Assembly (NCBI GenBank): GCA_910586925.1
Contig: CAJUKG010000004.1
Span: 124,001 to 188,000 of the forward strand
Length of the DNA: 64,000 bases
Source: an uncultured Christensenellaceae bacterium
GTDB lineage: Bacteria > Bacillota > Clostridia > Christensenellales > Pumilibacteraceae
Direction: 5' to 3'
This document shows, piece by piece, positions 26,518-37,500 of the stretch. Made by a program: the position numbers and the translations under genes. The notes beneath the pieces were generated by a model, which was not told where the DNA came from, ran no database searches, and worked only from the letters and a program-made list of their open reading frames with translations. The stretch's first letter is position 1. Every line of letters begins with the position of its first letter.

Positions 26518-28425
26518 CTACCTCATGTACTCGCGCGACTGCAAAAACCATTCGACGAACAGCAATGCAAGGAGTGCCGCGGCGAACCAAACCAAAAGAT
26601 CGCGGTCGGCATATTCCGTCTTTTTGTTGCGCTCCAACAGCGGGAGCGCGTCGACTTCTTTCGTTATATTGCTCTCGAACGGCGAAACGTACACATAGAA
26701 ATTATCTTGAAGTATCTCGTCGCGCACCGCCTGCGTGAGCGTATAACTGCCCGGTAAACCCACGTCTATCGTGCTCGGGAATTCCTCCACCGTTTTTTCG
26801 AGTTCGGGCCCGCTCACCGCGAGCGAATTCCCGCGCGCGTTTACGGGCACCGTCGAACCGACCACGTACGAGCGGCTCGGCACGGTCACGGGAATATAAC
26901 GGTTGAAAACGGTATAGAACGACAGCGGGAACTCGAGCACCGCAGCCAAACTCGATTCGTGTATGGAGAACGAATATACGATATACGTAAAATCCTTTTC
27001 TTCGCGCACGGCGACGACGGGCGCGCCCTCGTAATACATCAATTCGATAAAGCCTTCGGCAAGACGTATTTCGCGATAAGCGGACACCGTGATCTCGGTG
27101 GCGTCGAGTTTTTCGGTGATCGGGTGCGGCGTACCCATTGCGAGCGTGGAATCGCGATTGACGTTGTGGACCCGCGAAAACTCCGCGCCGAGTCCTTCGA
27201 TCGTTCCCTCGCCGGGATTGAAGATCATCACAAGCCCGTCTATGGGCATGACGCGCGGCATGAGCGTTTCAAACAGATAGAAGTCGTATCCTTCCGTCGC
27301 TATTTTGTCGCGCTCGGTGACGGTGGTAAGCTCCACCTCCCAATCGTCGGTGACGAACCCGCGCAGTACGTAAAGCGTGTTCTGAAAGAAGATACACGGG
27401 TCGTTACTCACGTACTGTATTTTGATGACCGGTTTATTGCCGCCGTAAATATAGAAAGAATTGTCGTCGCGGAAAGTATCGTCCGCTTCGATATACACAT
27501 GCACCGACGAGAACGAATACACCGCCGCCCGACCCGCATCGAGCTGTTCTTCGATCCCGAACGAAATATCGAACTCGCGATCGACGTTGTCGAACATTTC
27601 GGTACGGGACATATGGATAGTGCCGTACTCGCCCGTTTCGTTATTAACGCCCATAACGTCGCAGTGCACGGTGAGCCGTTCCGATCTGCCGTAGCACCCG
27701 ACGCGCACGTCGAACGAATAGTAATTGTCTTTGACTTCGGCGACCGCGCTCAAGATCGCGGCGTTCCATTCGTCTTTCTCGGCGACGTTCACCACCTCGA
27801 TACCGCCTTTGTCGATATAAGTGGTCGCGGTAAACAGCGTGACGTCGGTATCGGGGTTCTGAACGACCACCGCTTCGGCAAGCTCCACCGCGCCGTCGAA
27901 ATCCGCCGAGCCGAACGTGCACTTCCCGTCGCCCTCGACGAGTTCGGAAAGCGCGGCTACCGTATCGGATACGTTCTCCGCCGCCGCGCGCTGCACTATA
28001 TAATGCGCGTCGCCGTCCGCGAGTATCGCTGAAAACAAACCGCCACCCTCGGCGGTTGTGCGCGCGAGGTCGATAGCCTTTTCCACTGCGCGCTCGAACC
28101 GACTCGTATCGTTGTTGCTTACCCGCATGCTCGCCGAAGCGTCGATTATCGCGATGTTCTCGACGGTATCGCGACGCTCCTCCTGTATTACCGGCCACGC
28201 GAGAAGGAGCGCGCATGCGGTGAGAATGAGCAACTGACAAATAAACAGCAAGATATTCCTGAACCGATTGATCGGAATATTCTTTCGCCTGTATTTTAAG
28301 CTCAACCGCCAAATATAAGTACTCGAAACGAACTTCTGTTGGAAGTTGGGCTTAATTATATAGATTAAGATAAGTGCGATTATCGAGAGTAATCCCAACA
28401 ACCCCAACGGTAAAAGAAAGCTCAT
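26518..28425 (-). CDS. BatA-like membrane VWA protein
   Basis: Protein of 635 aa. The N terminus has the BatA pattern: a helix (LPLGLLGLLSIIALILIYII), a basic loop, and a second helix (LLFICQLLILTACALLLAWPV). A VWA domain follows with a DASASM metal site (about 95-230). The middle is beta-rich with no clear family, and a last helix (LLVWFAAALLALLFVEWFL) lies near the C terminus. The start at 28425 (MSFLLPLGL) is chosen because the BatA helix begins there; upstream residues are basic and probably untranslated. Gene order MoxR-BatA-VWA matches the known bat/MoxR operons, without the DUF58 gene usually found between MoxR and BatA. Confidence 0.85.
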   Translation of the reverse strand: MSFLLPLGLLGLLSIIALILIYIIKPNFQQKFVSSTYIWRLSLKYRRKNIPINRFRNILLFICQLLILTACALLLAWPVIQEERRDTVENIAIIDASASMRVSNNDTSRFERAVEKAIDLARTTAEGGGLFSAILADGDAHYIVQRAAAENVSDTVAALSELVEGDGKCTFGSADFDGAVELAEAVVVQNPDTDVTLFTATTYIDKGGIEVVNVAEKDEWNAAILSAVAEVKDNYYSFDVRVGCYGRSERLTVHCDVMGVNNETGEYGTIHMSRTEMFDNVDREFDISFGIEEQLDAGRAAVYSFSSVHVYIEADDTFRDDNSFYIYGGNKPVIKIQYVSNDPCIFFQNTLYVLRGFVTDDWEVELTTVTERDKIATEGYDFYLFETLMPRVMPIDGLVMIFNPGEGTIEGLGAEFSRVHNVNRDSTLAMGTPHPITEKLDATEITVSAYREIRLAEGFIELMYYEGAPVVAVREEKDFTYIVYSFSIHESSLAAVLEFPLSFYTVFNRYIPVTVPSRSYVVGSTVPVNARGNSLAVSGPELEKTVEEFPSTIDVGLPGSYTLTQAVRDEILQDNFYVYVSPFESNITKEVDALPLLERNKKTEYADRDLLVWFAAALLALLFVEWFLQSREYMR

Positions 28426-28719
28426 GTTTGTACCTGAATACGTTAGCGTTTCATTAGTCGTGCTTCGGCGGCGGAGTCGCGCGTCAGGCGGGGCAGCCAA
28501 ATGCTGCGCGACCTGTGGGGGTTACAGCTCACCCCAATAGTTGTAGTATGTTTGCAACAAATCAGCCTGTGGCTGCGACGGGAGTGTAGACCCACCTACA
28601 TGACCAAGGCTACTTGCCAAACGTAGTCCGCATACCTTCGGTGTACCCACGGTGTAAATTTGCCTTTGCAAGCAAGCAAATTTACTTGTGGGTGTAGCAC
28701 GCGATGAATACGCCGCCGA
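28426..28719. repeat. Gene-free gap with REP-like inverted repeats inside the MoxR operon
   Basis: About 290 bp between MoxR and BatA where a DUF58 gene would be expected; no frame of useful length is present. At 28644-28697 the arms TACCCAC...GTAAATTTGC and GCAAATTTAC...GTGGGTGTA pair around a short loop. Further on is a GTAGGTGGGTCTACACTCCC-type palindrome. These look like small dispersed palindromic elements. Confidence 0.5.
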
Positions 28720-29853
28720 TTATTTTTTGCCGAAACGCTTACGCTTCTTATTAGGCTGCTCGGACTGTTCTTCGCCCGAGTCGGTCTGCGGTTTTTCTTC
28801 CTCGAGCGGTTCGCTCATTGCCGCATTGAAAGTGCTGACCTCGGGACCGAGGTCGCTTTTGCCGATATCGAACTTACGACCGAGTTCCTCGATTATAAGT
28901 CTTATGATCTCGTCGGCGGTAACGCGTCCCGCGATCGCGTCGAAATTGAGTTTCATGCGGTGACGAAGCACGGGATACGCGAGTTCGTTGATATCGCCGT
29001 ACGAAACATTGAATCGACCGTTCATTAGTGCCTTTACTTTAGCCGCCGAAATGAGTGCCTGTCCCGCGCGCGGGCTTGCGCCGAGCCGCACGTACTTACG
29101 CGCCGCGTTCGTCGCGCACTCGCTGTCGGGGTGCGTCGCCGAGCACAGCGTCATGGCGTACCGCAACACGTCCTCCGCAACCGGTATCGCGTTCGCAGTC
29201 GCGCGCATTTGAAGAAGTTCTTCCCCGCTGCACGCCGCTTCCGCAGTTTCCGCCATCGTCTTTTGCGTGAGGCTTACTATCTGCATGAGGTCTTCGAGTC
29301 CGGGGTTGGGCACGATGAGTTTGAACATGAAACGGTCCATCTGCGCTTCGGGAAGCGGATACGTACCGTCCTGCTCGATAGGGTTCTGCGTCGCGAGAAC
29401 GAAAAACGGTTCGTTCAATTTTCTCGACACGCCCATGACGGTAACCGTGTGTTCCTGCATCGCCTCGAGAAGCGCGGACTGCGTTTTGGGCGTCGCGCGG
29501 TTGATCTCGTCGGCGAGAACTATATTGCTGAACACGGGTCCCGGCTGGAACTGAAAACTCGAGTTGCCGTTGCCGCCCTTGACGATAATGTTCGTGCCGG
29601 TAACGTCAGCAGGCATCAGGTCGGGCGTAAACTGAATACGCGAGAACGGCATATTGAACACTCTGCCGAGCGAGCGCACAAGACGCGTTTTGCCGACGCC
29701 GGGAACGCCCTCGAGAAGCACGTTGCCGCCCGCTATCATCGCGATGATCGTGCCTTCCACGACCTCTTTTTGACCTATCACGTCGCGCGCGACCTGCTCA
29801 AAAATGTTTTTGCACTGTTCGCTGAATTTATTGACATTCTTTTCGGATACCAT
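28720..29853 (-). CDS. MoxR-family AAA+ ATPase
   Basis: Cytoplasmic AAA+ ATPase of 377 aa, thought to act as a chaperone for assembly of VWA-protein complexes. Walker A is LLEGVPGVGKTRLV, Walker B is NIVLADEINRATPKTQSALL, sensor 1 is FFVLATQNPIEQDG and the arginine-finger region is EAQMDRFMFK. A lid domain follows, and the last 40 residues are a charged tail (EEEKPQTDSGEEQSEQ) ending in basic residues. AAAGGA precedes the start. It is the second gene of the operon; a VWA partner usually lies downstream, as here. Confidence 0.93.
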   Translation of the reverse strand: MVSEKNVNKFSEQCKNIFEQVARDVIGQKEVVEGTIIAMIAGGNVLLEGVPGVGKTRLVRSLGRVFNMPFSRIQFTPDLMPADVTGTNIIVKGGNGNSSFQFQPGPVFSNIVLADEINRATPKTQSALLEAMQEHTVTVMGVSRKLNEPFFVLATQNPIEQDGTYPLPEAQMDRFMFKLIVPNPGLEDLMQIVSLTQKTMAETAEAACSGEELLQMRATANAIPVAEDVLRYAMTLCSATHPDSECATNAARKYVRLGASPRAGQALISAAKVKALMNGRFNVSYGDINELAYPVLRHRMKLNFDAIAGRVTADEIIRLIIEELGRKFDIGKSDLGPEVSTFNAAMSEPLEEEKPQTDSGEEQSEQPNKKRKRFGKK

Positions 29854-29923
29854 TTGGTTTTTCCTTTATTTTTTATTTTCGGGCAATGCCCTATTTATTG
29901 ATGTGTAATGTTTCGACCGTCGT

Positions 29924-30038
29924 GTCGTTTGCTGGACGCAGCGGGCTGCGTTGCCTACAACATACCGAAAACGTCTTTTACGCTTTAATTAGTCGGGTCG
30001 TTTGCGGGACGCAGTGGGCTGCGTCCCCTACAGCCTAT
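29924..30038. repeat. Two direct copies of a REP-like palindromic element
   Basis: Two copies of about 40 bp, 73 bp apart, start with GTCGTTTGC and end with CCTACA. In the second copy GGGACGCAG (30006-30014) pairs perfectly with CTGCGTCCC (30019-30027) around TGGG; the first copy has the same stem with changes. The rest of the 316-bp gap to the upstream gene is AT-rich near 30140-30169 and has no gene. Confidence 0.6.
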
Positions 30039-30169
30039 CGGGAAACGCTCGTCATGCGTCCGTAGGGCGTGACGTCCTCGGCACGCCGCATAATGTAACG
30101 CATTTGACCGTTCGCGAAACTTCATTATTTAACTCGACCGCAATTTTTAATTATTAATTGTTAATTGTA

Positions 30170-31270
30170 CTAAAGGCTTCCGAAGTACAGCTCGATGAAT
30201 CTGCGTTCCGCTTCGGTGAGATCCTCGTTGTTCGCGAGCTTTTCCTCGAGCTTGCGGCGGTAGTTTTCTATCTCGTCGCCGTAATACGTTTCGCCGTCGA
30301 GAATTTGGTTTTTCTCGTCATACTTGAAACCCGCGCCCGAGCCTTGACCGCTTCCGCCCTGATTGTTACCGTCCTGACCGCCGTCGCCGGTACCGTCGCC
30401 GTCGCCCTTGTCGCCGTCGCCCGTGCCCTCGCCGCCGTCGGCTTGACCGCCGTCGCCCTCGGGACCTTCGGGATCGGAATCGCCTTCGCCGTCGAAGTCA
30501 CCCTCGCCGTCGCCTTCTTCCTCCTCCTCGCCGTCCTCGATCATCATGAAGCGCGCGGTGAAGATCGCGCTCTCGTCGAGCTTGCTGTCGTGACGGTACG
30601 GATTTTTAAGCCCGTCGTCCCAGCCCGCGAACACCCAACCGTCTGCGGCGAGCGCCATGACGGGTGCGGGCTGCTCGCCGCGCTGCAAGATCTGCACGTC
30701 GTCGCCGTCGATCTCGCCGTCGCCGTCGATTAGATACACCACTTCGAAATAACTGTCGCGGGAAGTGTCGATTACGTCCTTGCCCGAGGGGATCACGCCG
30801 TTCTCGGCAAGTCCGCTCACAACGCCCATGCCGCAACCGAGCACCGAAGTGACGCACAGCGAAATTATGAGAACGAGCGGAATACCGATCTTGATTTTTT
30901 TGTCGGACGCCGATTTGAGCGCGAAAAGCGCGTCGTCGCGCTGACGCTGCGCGAGATACGAGTCGTCGTTGCCGTAATCGAGCATCGTCACCGTGCGCTC
31001 CTCGAGTCCGAGTTCGTCCACACGCCGCGCCACGTACTTATCGGTCGGTCTGTACTTGAGAAAATAACAAACGAACCCAAACGCGACGCCAAGCCCCGCG
31101 CCAAGCCCGAGCGACAGCCAAATGCCGCCGTCCATGCCGCATAACCACGTGATAAACGCTGTTATGAAAAGCACGCCGCAACCCGCGGCTATGCCCCACA
31201 GCGCGGATTTGAGCACGCCGTGCATGACAAGTCTGGTGCGAAATCTTTTAAGTACAGTTTCGTGGTCCAT
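30170..31270 (-). CDS. Membrane protein heading the MoxR operon
   Basis: Protein of 366 aa. Two membrane helices lie near residues 20-70 (LWGIAAGCGVLFITAFITWL, then SLGLGAGLGVAFGFVCYFL) and a third near 125-150. The segment between (ARRVDELGLEERTVTMLDYG) resembles the cytoplasmic loop of DUF4175-type proteins. An InlB-like stretch (AADGWVFAGWDDG) and a long Gly/Asp/Glu low-complexity linker (about 240-310) follow; the C terminus is a charged helix. GGAGG precedes the start. It is the first gene of the MoxR operon, with a promoter near 31427. Function unknown, probably structural in the MoxR-VWA complex. Confidence 0.7.
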   Translation of the reverse strand: MDHETVLKRFRTRLVMHGVLKSALWGIAAGCGVLFITAFITWLCGMDGGIWLSLGLGAGLGVAFGFVCYFLKYRPTDKYVARRVDELGLEERTVTMLDYGNDDSYLAQRQRDDALFALKSASDKKIKIGIPLVLIISLCVTSVLGCGMGVVSGLAENGVIPSGKDVIDTSRDSYFEVVYLIDGDGEIDGDDVQILQRGEQPAPVMALAADGWVFAGWDDGLKNPYRHDSKLDESAIFTARFMMIEDGEEEEEGDGEGDFDGEGDSDPEGPEGDGGQADGGEGTGDGDKGDGDGTGDGGQDGNNQGGSGQGSGAGFKYDEKNQILDGETYYGDEIENYRRKLEEKLANNEDLTEAERRFIELYFGSL

Positions 31271-31426
31271 GATAACCTCCGTTTAGATTTGGTAACGCCG
31301 TAAAGCGTTTGCCGTTAAGACAGCCGTACCCGACGTCTTGTATATACCGACATCGGGCATAGCCTGTTTTAAGATTTGTTGCGGTAACCGTCGATCACCG
31401 TTCTTGCGATATACGCTATATACAAT

Positions 31427-31435
31427 ATTATACCA
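31427..31435 (-). promoter_or_regulatory. Extended -10 promoter of the MoxR operon
   Basis: On the minus strand TGGTATAAT forms an extended -10; the -35 is weak (TTTGTT). The leader would be about 150 nt. Confidence 0.5.
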
Positions 31436-31522
31436 CAAGCATGTGAATAAACAAACTGTTTTTACCGTAAATTTTCGTCAATCCGCGATTTTTTATCGCA
31501 AATTCCGCGCGGACGCGTCTTT

Positions 31523-34500
31523 TTACGCCGCAGGTCTTGTCTGATCGTACTTGACCTGCGCAGAGCAACTGCTTCTCCACGACGAGTTCCACGTCTTGTT
31601 CTTAACGAATTCCTCGATTTCCGCCTCGGTAGCTTCCATAAGTATCACCTGATCGGACTTCCAAGCGTCGAACACCCAAGTAGCGTCGAGCACTGTGCTT
31701 TTCGGAATAAACACGGTCTTTACGTCATAGCAGTTCCAGAACGCTTCGGATGCCCTGATCTCGACGCCCTCGCCGAAAGTCAATGCCGACACTTTCGAGC
31801 TCTTGAACACATTACTGCCCGAGAACACTACGCCGTCGCCTAACGTCACTTCCATCGCGACCGTTTCCGAGTATGCCTGCGTTTCGCTGAATGCGTAACT
31901 GCCGAGCGTCGCGCCCGCCTTTATCGTAACGGTGCCGAGCTTCGCCTGATAGAACGCATAATCGCCCACTTGCGTACCTGCGCCGATAGTGACGTTCTGT
32001 ATGTTCGTTTTTTGGAACGCCCTTATCCCTATCGTCGTTTTGGTAACGGTGCTGTCCGACTTCACCGCGTCCGCGATGACAAGATTCGTTATCGTCGCGC
32101 CGTCGAACATAGAGCCGTCCACCGTAACGCCCGCTTCTATCGTGACGCTGCCGACGGTAACGCCTCTGAACGCGCCGCTTTCGACTTTTGTTTCCGCCGT
32201 CCACACAAACGAATCGACTGCACCGACAAAGAACAGCAGTTTCGTTTGATCGCCGTTCCACATCGCGCTACCGACGAGCTTATACGACTTGTTCCCTTCG
32301 GCTACCGTGAGAGTGAGATCCTCGTTGCCCGCGAACGCGTCGCTCGCAAAGCTCGTCACCGTCGCGGGAATTTCAAACGACTTGATGCCGGTACCCGCAA
32401 ACGCTTCCGAACCGATCTTCGTGACGTTGCCGCCGAGCGTGAGCCGCGCAAGCCCCGCGCAATTATAGAGAAGCCGCGAGCTTACTTCGGTAACTTTCTC
32501 GGGCAAGTCGAAAGACAGCAAACCTGATGCCGAGAACGCGCCGCTGCCGATTTCGGTAACGCTGTTCGGAAGCTCGATCGAAACAAGCGACGTGCAACCG
32601 GAGAATGCCTGCGAGCCTATCTCAACAAGTCCGTTCGGCAACGCGACGCTCGAAAGCGATGTGCAGTTCATAAACATTCTGCTCGGGATCTCGGTGAGCA
32701 TCGCGTTTATCACGACCGTATCGAGCGATGCGCAGTCCGAAAAAGCCGAATCGCCTATCGACAGCACGCTCGCGGGAACGTTGATCGAAACGAGTCCCGA
32801 CCGATAGAAAGCGTTCGAGCCGATGGAAGCGATGCTGTCGTGCAGAGTTATGCTCGTAAGATCTTCGCAGTATTGGAACGCAGAGTTCGGGATATTGACT
32901 ACCTTTTCGGGAACGACGAACGACGTCAGACCGGTACCCGAGAAGCACATACTGCCGAAAGCGGACACCGACGCGGGTAGTTCGATATTTTTCAACGCTT
33001 TGCAATTTCTGAACATGCCGTCGGGAAGCGAAGCGAGTTTGCCGTCCTGCGCAAACACGACTTCCGCAAGCGCGACGCAATCGCTGAACGCGTTGTTGCC
33101 GATAACCGTCGTCGCTTTGGGGATATTGACGCTTTCGAGCTTTTCGCAGTAATAGAACGCCTGTTCGCCGATGGACGTAACGCCCTGCGGCAAAGCGAGG
33201 TTGTCGAGCGACTTGCAGTAGTAGAACGCGTTTTTACCGATGACCGACACATTATCGGGCAGAGCGTTTTTACCGCCGTCCGCATTGATCGCGGAAAGTT
33301 TGTCGCAGTAGTAGAACAAACCGTCGGGCAGTGCGAGAAGATTGTCGGGGAGTGTTATCGCGACGAGCTTGTTGCAACCGTAGAACGCATACTCGCCTAT
33401 CGACCTGACCGACTGCGGGATCTCGATAGTGAGAATGTTGTTTTCTATGTCGTCGTCGGGATCCAGCATCGTGTATTCGTCGCTGCCGCCGAGTTTCTTG
33501 AACGAAGCGTTCACCGCAAACCCGAATCTGCCTATCGCCGCGCACACGCTGCCTTCTTCGAACGTTATGGACTTGAGCGCGGAACAGCCGTGGAATATTC
33601 CGCCGAACCTATCCTCGAGAACGAGGTCGCCCCAATAGTCCGGAACATATGCTTTGTCGGCGGAAAGCTCGGGGATCTCTTTGACCGCCGCGGGGATCCG
33701 TATCGCCTGCAAACTCGAGCAATTCGCGAAAGTAAACACGCCGAACTCGGCGAGCCGACAGCCGTTCTCGAACTCGACGGTCGCGAGATCGGTGCAGCCC
33801 TCGAATGCGTTTTTGCCTATCTTCGTGAGCGATGCGGGCAGGCGTACCGAAGTAAGCCCTGTGCAGCCGTAGAACGCAAACGCGCCTATCTCGAAATCAC
33901 GCGTGATGTTCTCGAAGGAAATTTCCTTCAAGCCCTTTATATTATAGAATGCGTTATCGGCGATCTTTGTGAGCGTGGCGGGCAGTGTTATCGACTTCGA
34001 CGTTTCGCCGTCGAATATCGTTGCGGGAACATACAGAAGCTCGGTCACGTCGCCGTTATACAGCAATCCGTCCACTTCTTTGTACAAGCCTTCGCCCTTT
34101 ACCGACACTTTGTTGAGCGCGACGCAGTCCGCGAGCCGACTCACGTCGAGCTTGGGCATATTCGCGGGAATACACAGTTCGGTGAGCGCGGAGCAACCCG
34201 CAAACGCTTTCGCGTTAATGCGTATCGTATTGTCGTGCAGCGTCAACTTGCCTTCGCGCGCCGCAGGACAAAGCATAACTTCGGTGAAGTCGGGGGTGTA
34301 GAGCACACCGTCGTACGACCCGTACAGAAGGTTGCTGTTGCCGTCCTCTTTATCGCCGTCGATATGGAGCTTTTGCAGATTGACGCAACGCTCGAATGCG
34401 TCTTTGCCGATATAATCGAGGTTTCTCGGCAGAGTGAATTCGGTTATTCCGGGGATCTCTTTGTCGCCGTATCTGCCGCTCGCACCGAACGCTTCTTTTG

Positions 34501-37500
34501 CGATCGTGAACGCATTGACGTTACCCTTTTCCAGCACCACTTCCGTAAGCGACACGCAATCCTTGAACGCCTTACTGCCTATGGCATAACGGTAGTCGCT
34601 GCCCGCGGGGGATCTGTCGCCTACCGATTTCGGAACGACGACGCTCGTAAGCGACGAACAGCCGTTAAACAGTTCTTCGGCTATATACGTGAGTCTGCTC
34701 TCGACGCCGCTCGGCGCGAATGTCACCGTTTGCAGGTTTCTGCAACGGTAGAAAGACTCTTTGCCGACTTCCGTCGTGCGGGCGGGAAAATGAATTTCGG
34801 TGATTTCCGTCGACTTAAACACCCCGCCGTACATCGACGACGGATAGTTGTCGTCATAGCCTTGGAACGCGCTCACATATCCGCCGATCGCAAGATCGGC
34901 AGTGCCGTCCTGCGCAAACTCTATCTCGGTGAGGTTGGTATACGCAAACGCTTGGGGCATGATCTCGCGTACGTTTTTGGGAATGTACACATTTTCGAGA
35001 CCGCTGTTATAGAATGCGGAAATGCCTATGCTCGTCAATTTCGACGAAGGGCTAATTTCCAAATCTATCGCATTGCCGATCGAAGCGAACGCCTCGTTAC
35101 CTATGATCTCCACACTGTCCGGAAGCGCGAAAGAAGTGAGCGCGGTTTCGGCGAACGCGCCGTCGCCGATAACGCCGAGCCGCGACCCGCTCTCGAACGT
35201 CACCGTTTTCAAGCTCTCCGCTTGCAGGAACGCATGATCGCCGATTTTTGCGACGGTGTTTTTAACAACAAACTCGGTTATCGCCGTGCCGCTCAACATG
35301 CCCGCAGGGATCTCGGCGAGATTCGCCTGCAAGTTAAACGTCGCAAGATCGGGCATATTCGCAAACGCGTATTCGCCTATCGACTTGACGCGGGCGGGCA
35401 CGGTAATGCTCGTCGCCGCAGTACCCGCAAAAGCGTATCCGCCGATCGCAAGGTCGCTTCCGCTCGCTTCGATATTTATAGCCGCGAGCGAAGTGCAGTC
35501 CTTGAACGCCGCGTCGCCTATCTCGCGCACGTTCGCGCCTATAGTAACGGATGTGAGGTTTTTCGCACCTTGGAACGCCGACGGCGCGATCGTAGTCACC
35601 GTGGACGGGATCTCGTAAGTTGCGTCCGCTTTCGCGTTGGGATAGAAGTACAGCACCGTTTTATCCTTGCTGTACACCACGCCGTCGATCGCTTCGAGAT
35701 ATTTACTGCCTTCGGCGATAATCACGTTTTGAAGGGGTATGCCGCCGAGGCTGGGCACGCTCGTCGCGTTCGCGGGGAGCGCGAGAGTGGCGAGTTTATT
35801 GCAGCCGTCGAACACGAAGTCGCCGAACTCGAGTGCGTTATTGCTCGCACCGAAAGTGAGTGCGGTGAGGGATGAACAGCCGCGGAAAGCCTGATCGCCC
35901 ACTTCCGTCATACTGCCCGGCAGTGTGAACTCCGCGATCTTCGAGCATCCCATGAACGCGCCCTCTTGGAGCTTTTTGATCTGCGTATTGCTCGCGACAG
36001 TCACTTGCTCGAGGTACGTGCACTGACGGAAAGCATATCTGCCGACCGTCATGCCGGGCGCGAGGTCGTTGCCCTCTATCGTAACCTGTTTTACCGAACT
36101 GCCGTAGAACGCGCACTCGCCTATCTCCGTAATAAGCGCGGGAATGACTATCTCGCTTATGTTCTTCGTCATTATGAACGCGCCCGCACCGATCTTGCCG
36201 ACTTCCGCGGGCACGACGAACTTGCCTTCTACCGCTTGCGCATTATTGTCGGCGGGATCTTTATATGTCGGCTTCTTGGCGATCGGGAACATCAAAAGCA
36301 CCGATTTGTCGGAGTTATACAGCACGCCGTCCTGCGAGCTGAAATATTTTCCGCCCGCCGCGACGTTGATTTCGCAAAGGCTTTTGATATTGCTCAATGC
36401 GCCCGCCATATCCGTTCCGCTGTATTTGACTGCGAACGCCGACGGCGTACCCGCTTCGCGCTTATCGAGCGCGTAGTTCTTTACCGACATGCTCTTGAGC
36501 CGCGCGGGGAAATTGATGGTTTTCAAACCCGTAAGCCCCGAGAACGCCGCATCGCCTATTATCAGATCTTGCACCTGCTCGCCGCGAGCGGGATTTTTGA
36601 AAGTAATGGTTTCAAGCGCGTCGCGATTGGAGAATGCGTAAGACGCGATATACGTGACGCTCGTCGGGAAAGTGACCGCCTTGAGCTTGCCGCTGCTCAA
36701 GTGCTCGAACGCTTTGGACGCGATCGTCGTCACGCGGTCGGGCACTTCGTAGTTATCGCTCGCCTTGTCGCGGGGATAGAATTGCAAAGTGGAAGTGAGC
36801 CACGTCTTGTCTTCGGGCTGATCGTCGAGCGCACCGTAATCGTAAAGCACGCCCTCGTGCGAGTAGTAGCGAATGGCGTTGTTGCCCTCGACACGGTAGA
36901 TATTTACCGCGGTAAGATTGGAACAACCGACAAAAGCCTCCGCAGATATGATCTGCACAGTATCGGGAATGTTCAATACTTTGACGTACGAACCGTCAAA
37001 CGCATTCGCGCCGATGAATGCGACGGGCAGTCCGTTGTACGTAGAGGGAACAGTTACGTCGTCACGGCGCGTGCCGCCCTGCGACACTCTGTACACGTCC
37101 TCGTTCGTACCGGGCAGTCTTGTCTTGTCGAAACGCAGTACGTCGTCTATCCAGAACGCGTAAACTTTCGTATCCGCAGGTATAGACCACGGCGCAATGC
37201 AGTTGCCGTTGACGTCGGTGAGCGCGACGCCCGTACCGTTATCGCCGGTATACCAACCGCCGAACATCTGCGTCGGCTCGCTCGTGCGCGGCACTATGAG
37301 TTTATATTCCTCTCTGTACTCCACGTCCTGCGATTCGAGACTGCCCGAACCGTACGTACCGTACGAGTAAATGACCTTGAACGTTTTGGGGCTGTAGTAT
37401 GCGTAAAGCATCAGATCGCCCGTCACCGTGAACTTGTTTTCGTAAAGCGCGCCGTTGCTCGCCGCGCCGCCGGGAACGTTGTACCAGCCTTTGAATACAT

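Noticed and set aside
28426..28719. A decayed DUF58 gene between MoxR and BatA
   Set aside because: I could not see any DUF58-like remnant in any frame. The gap is too short and filled with palindromes.
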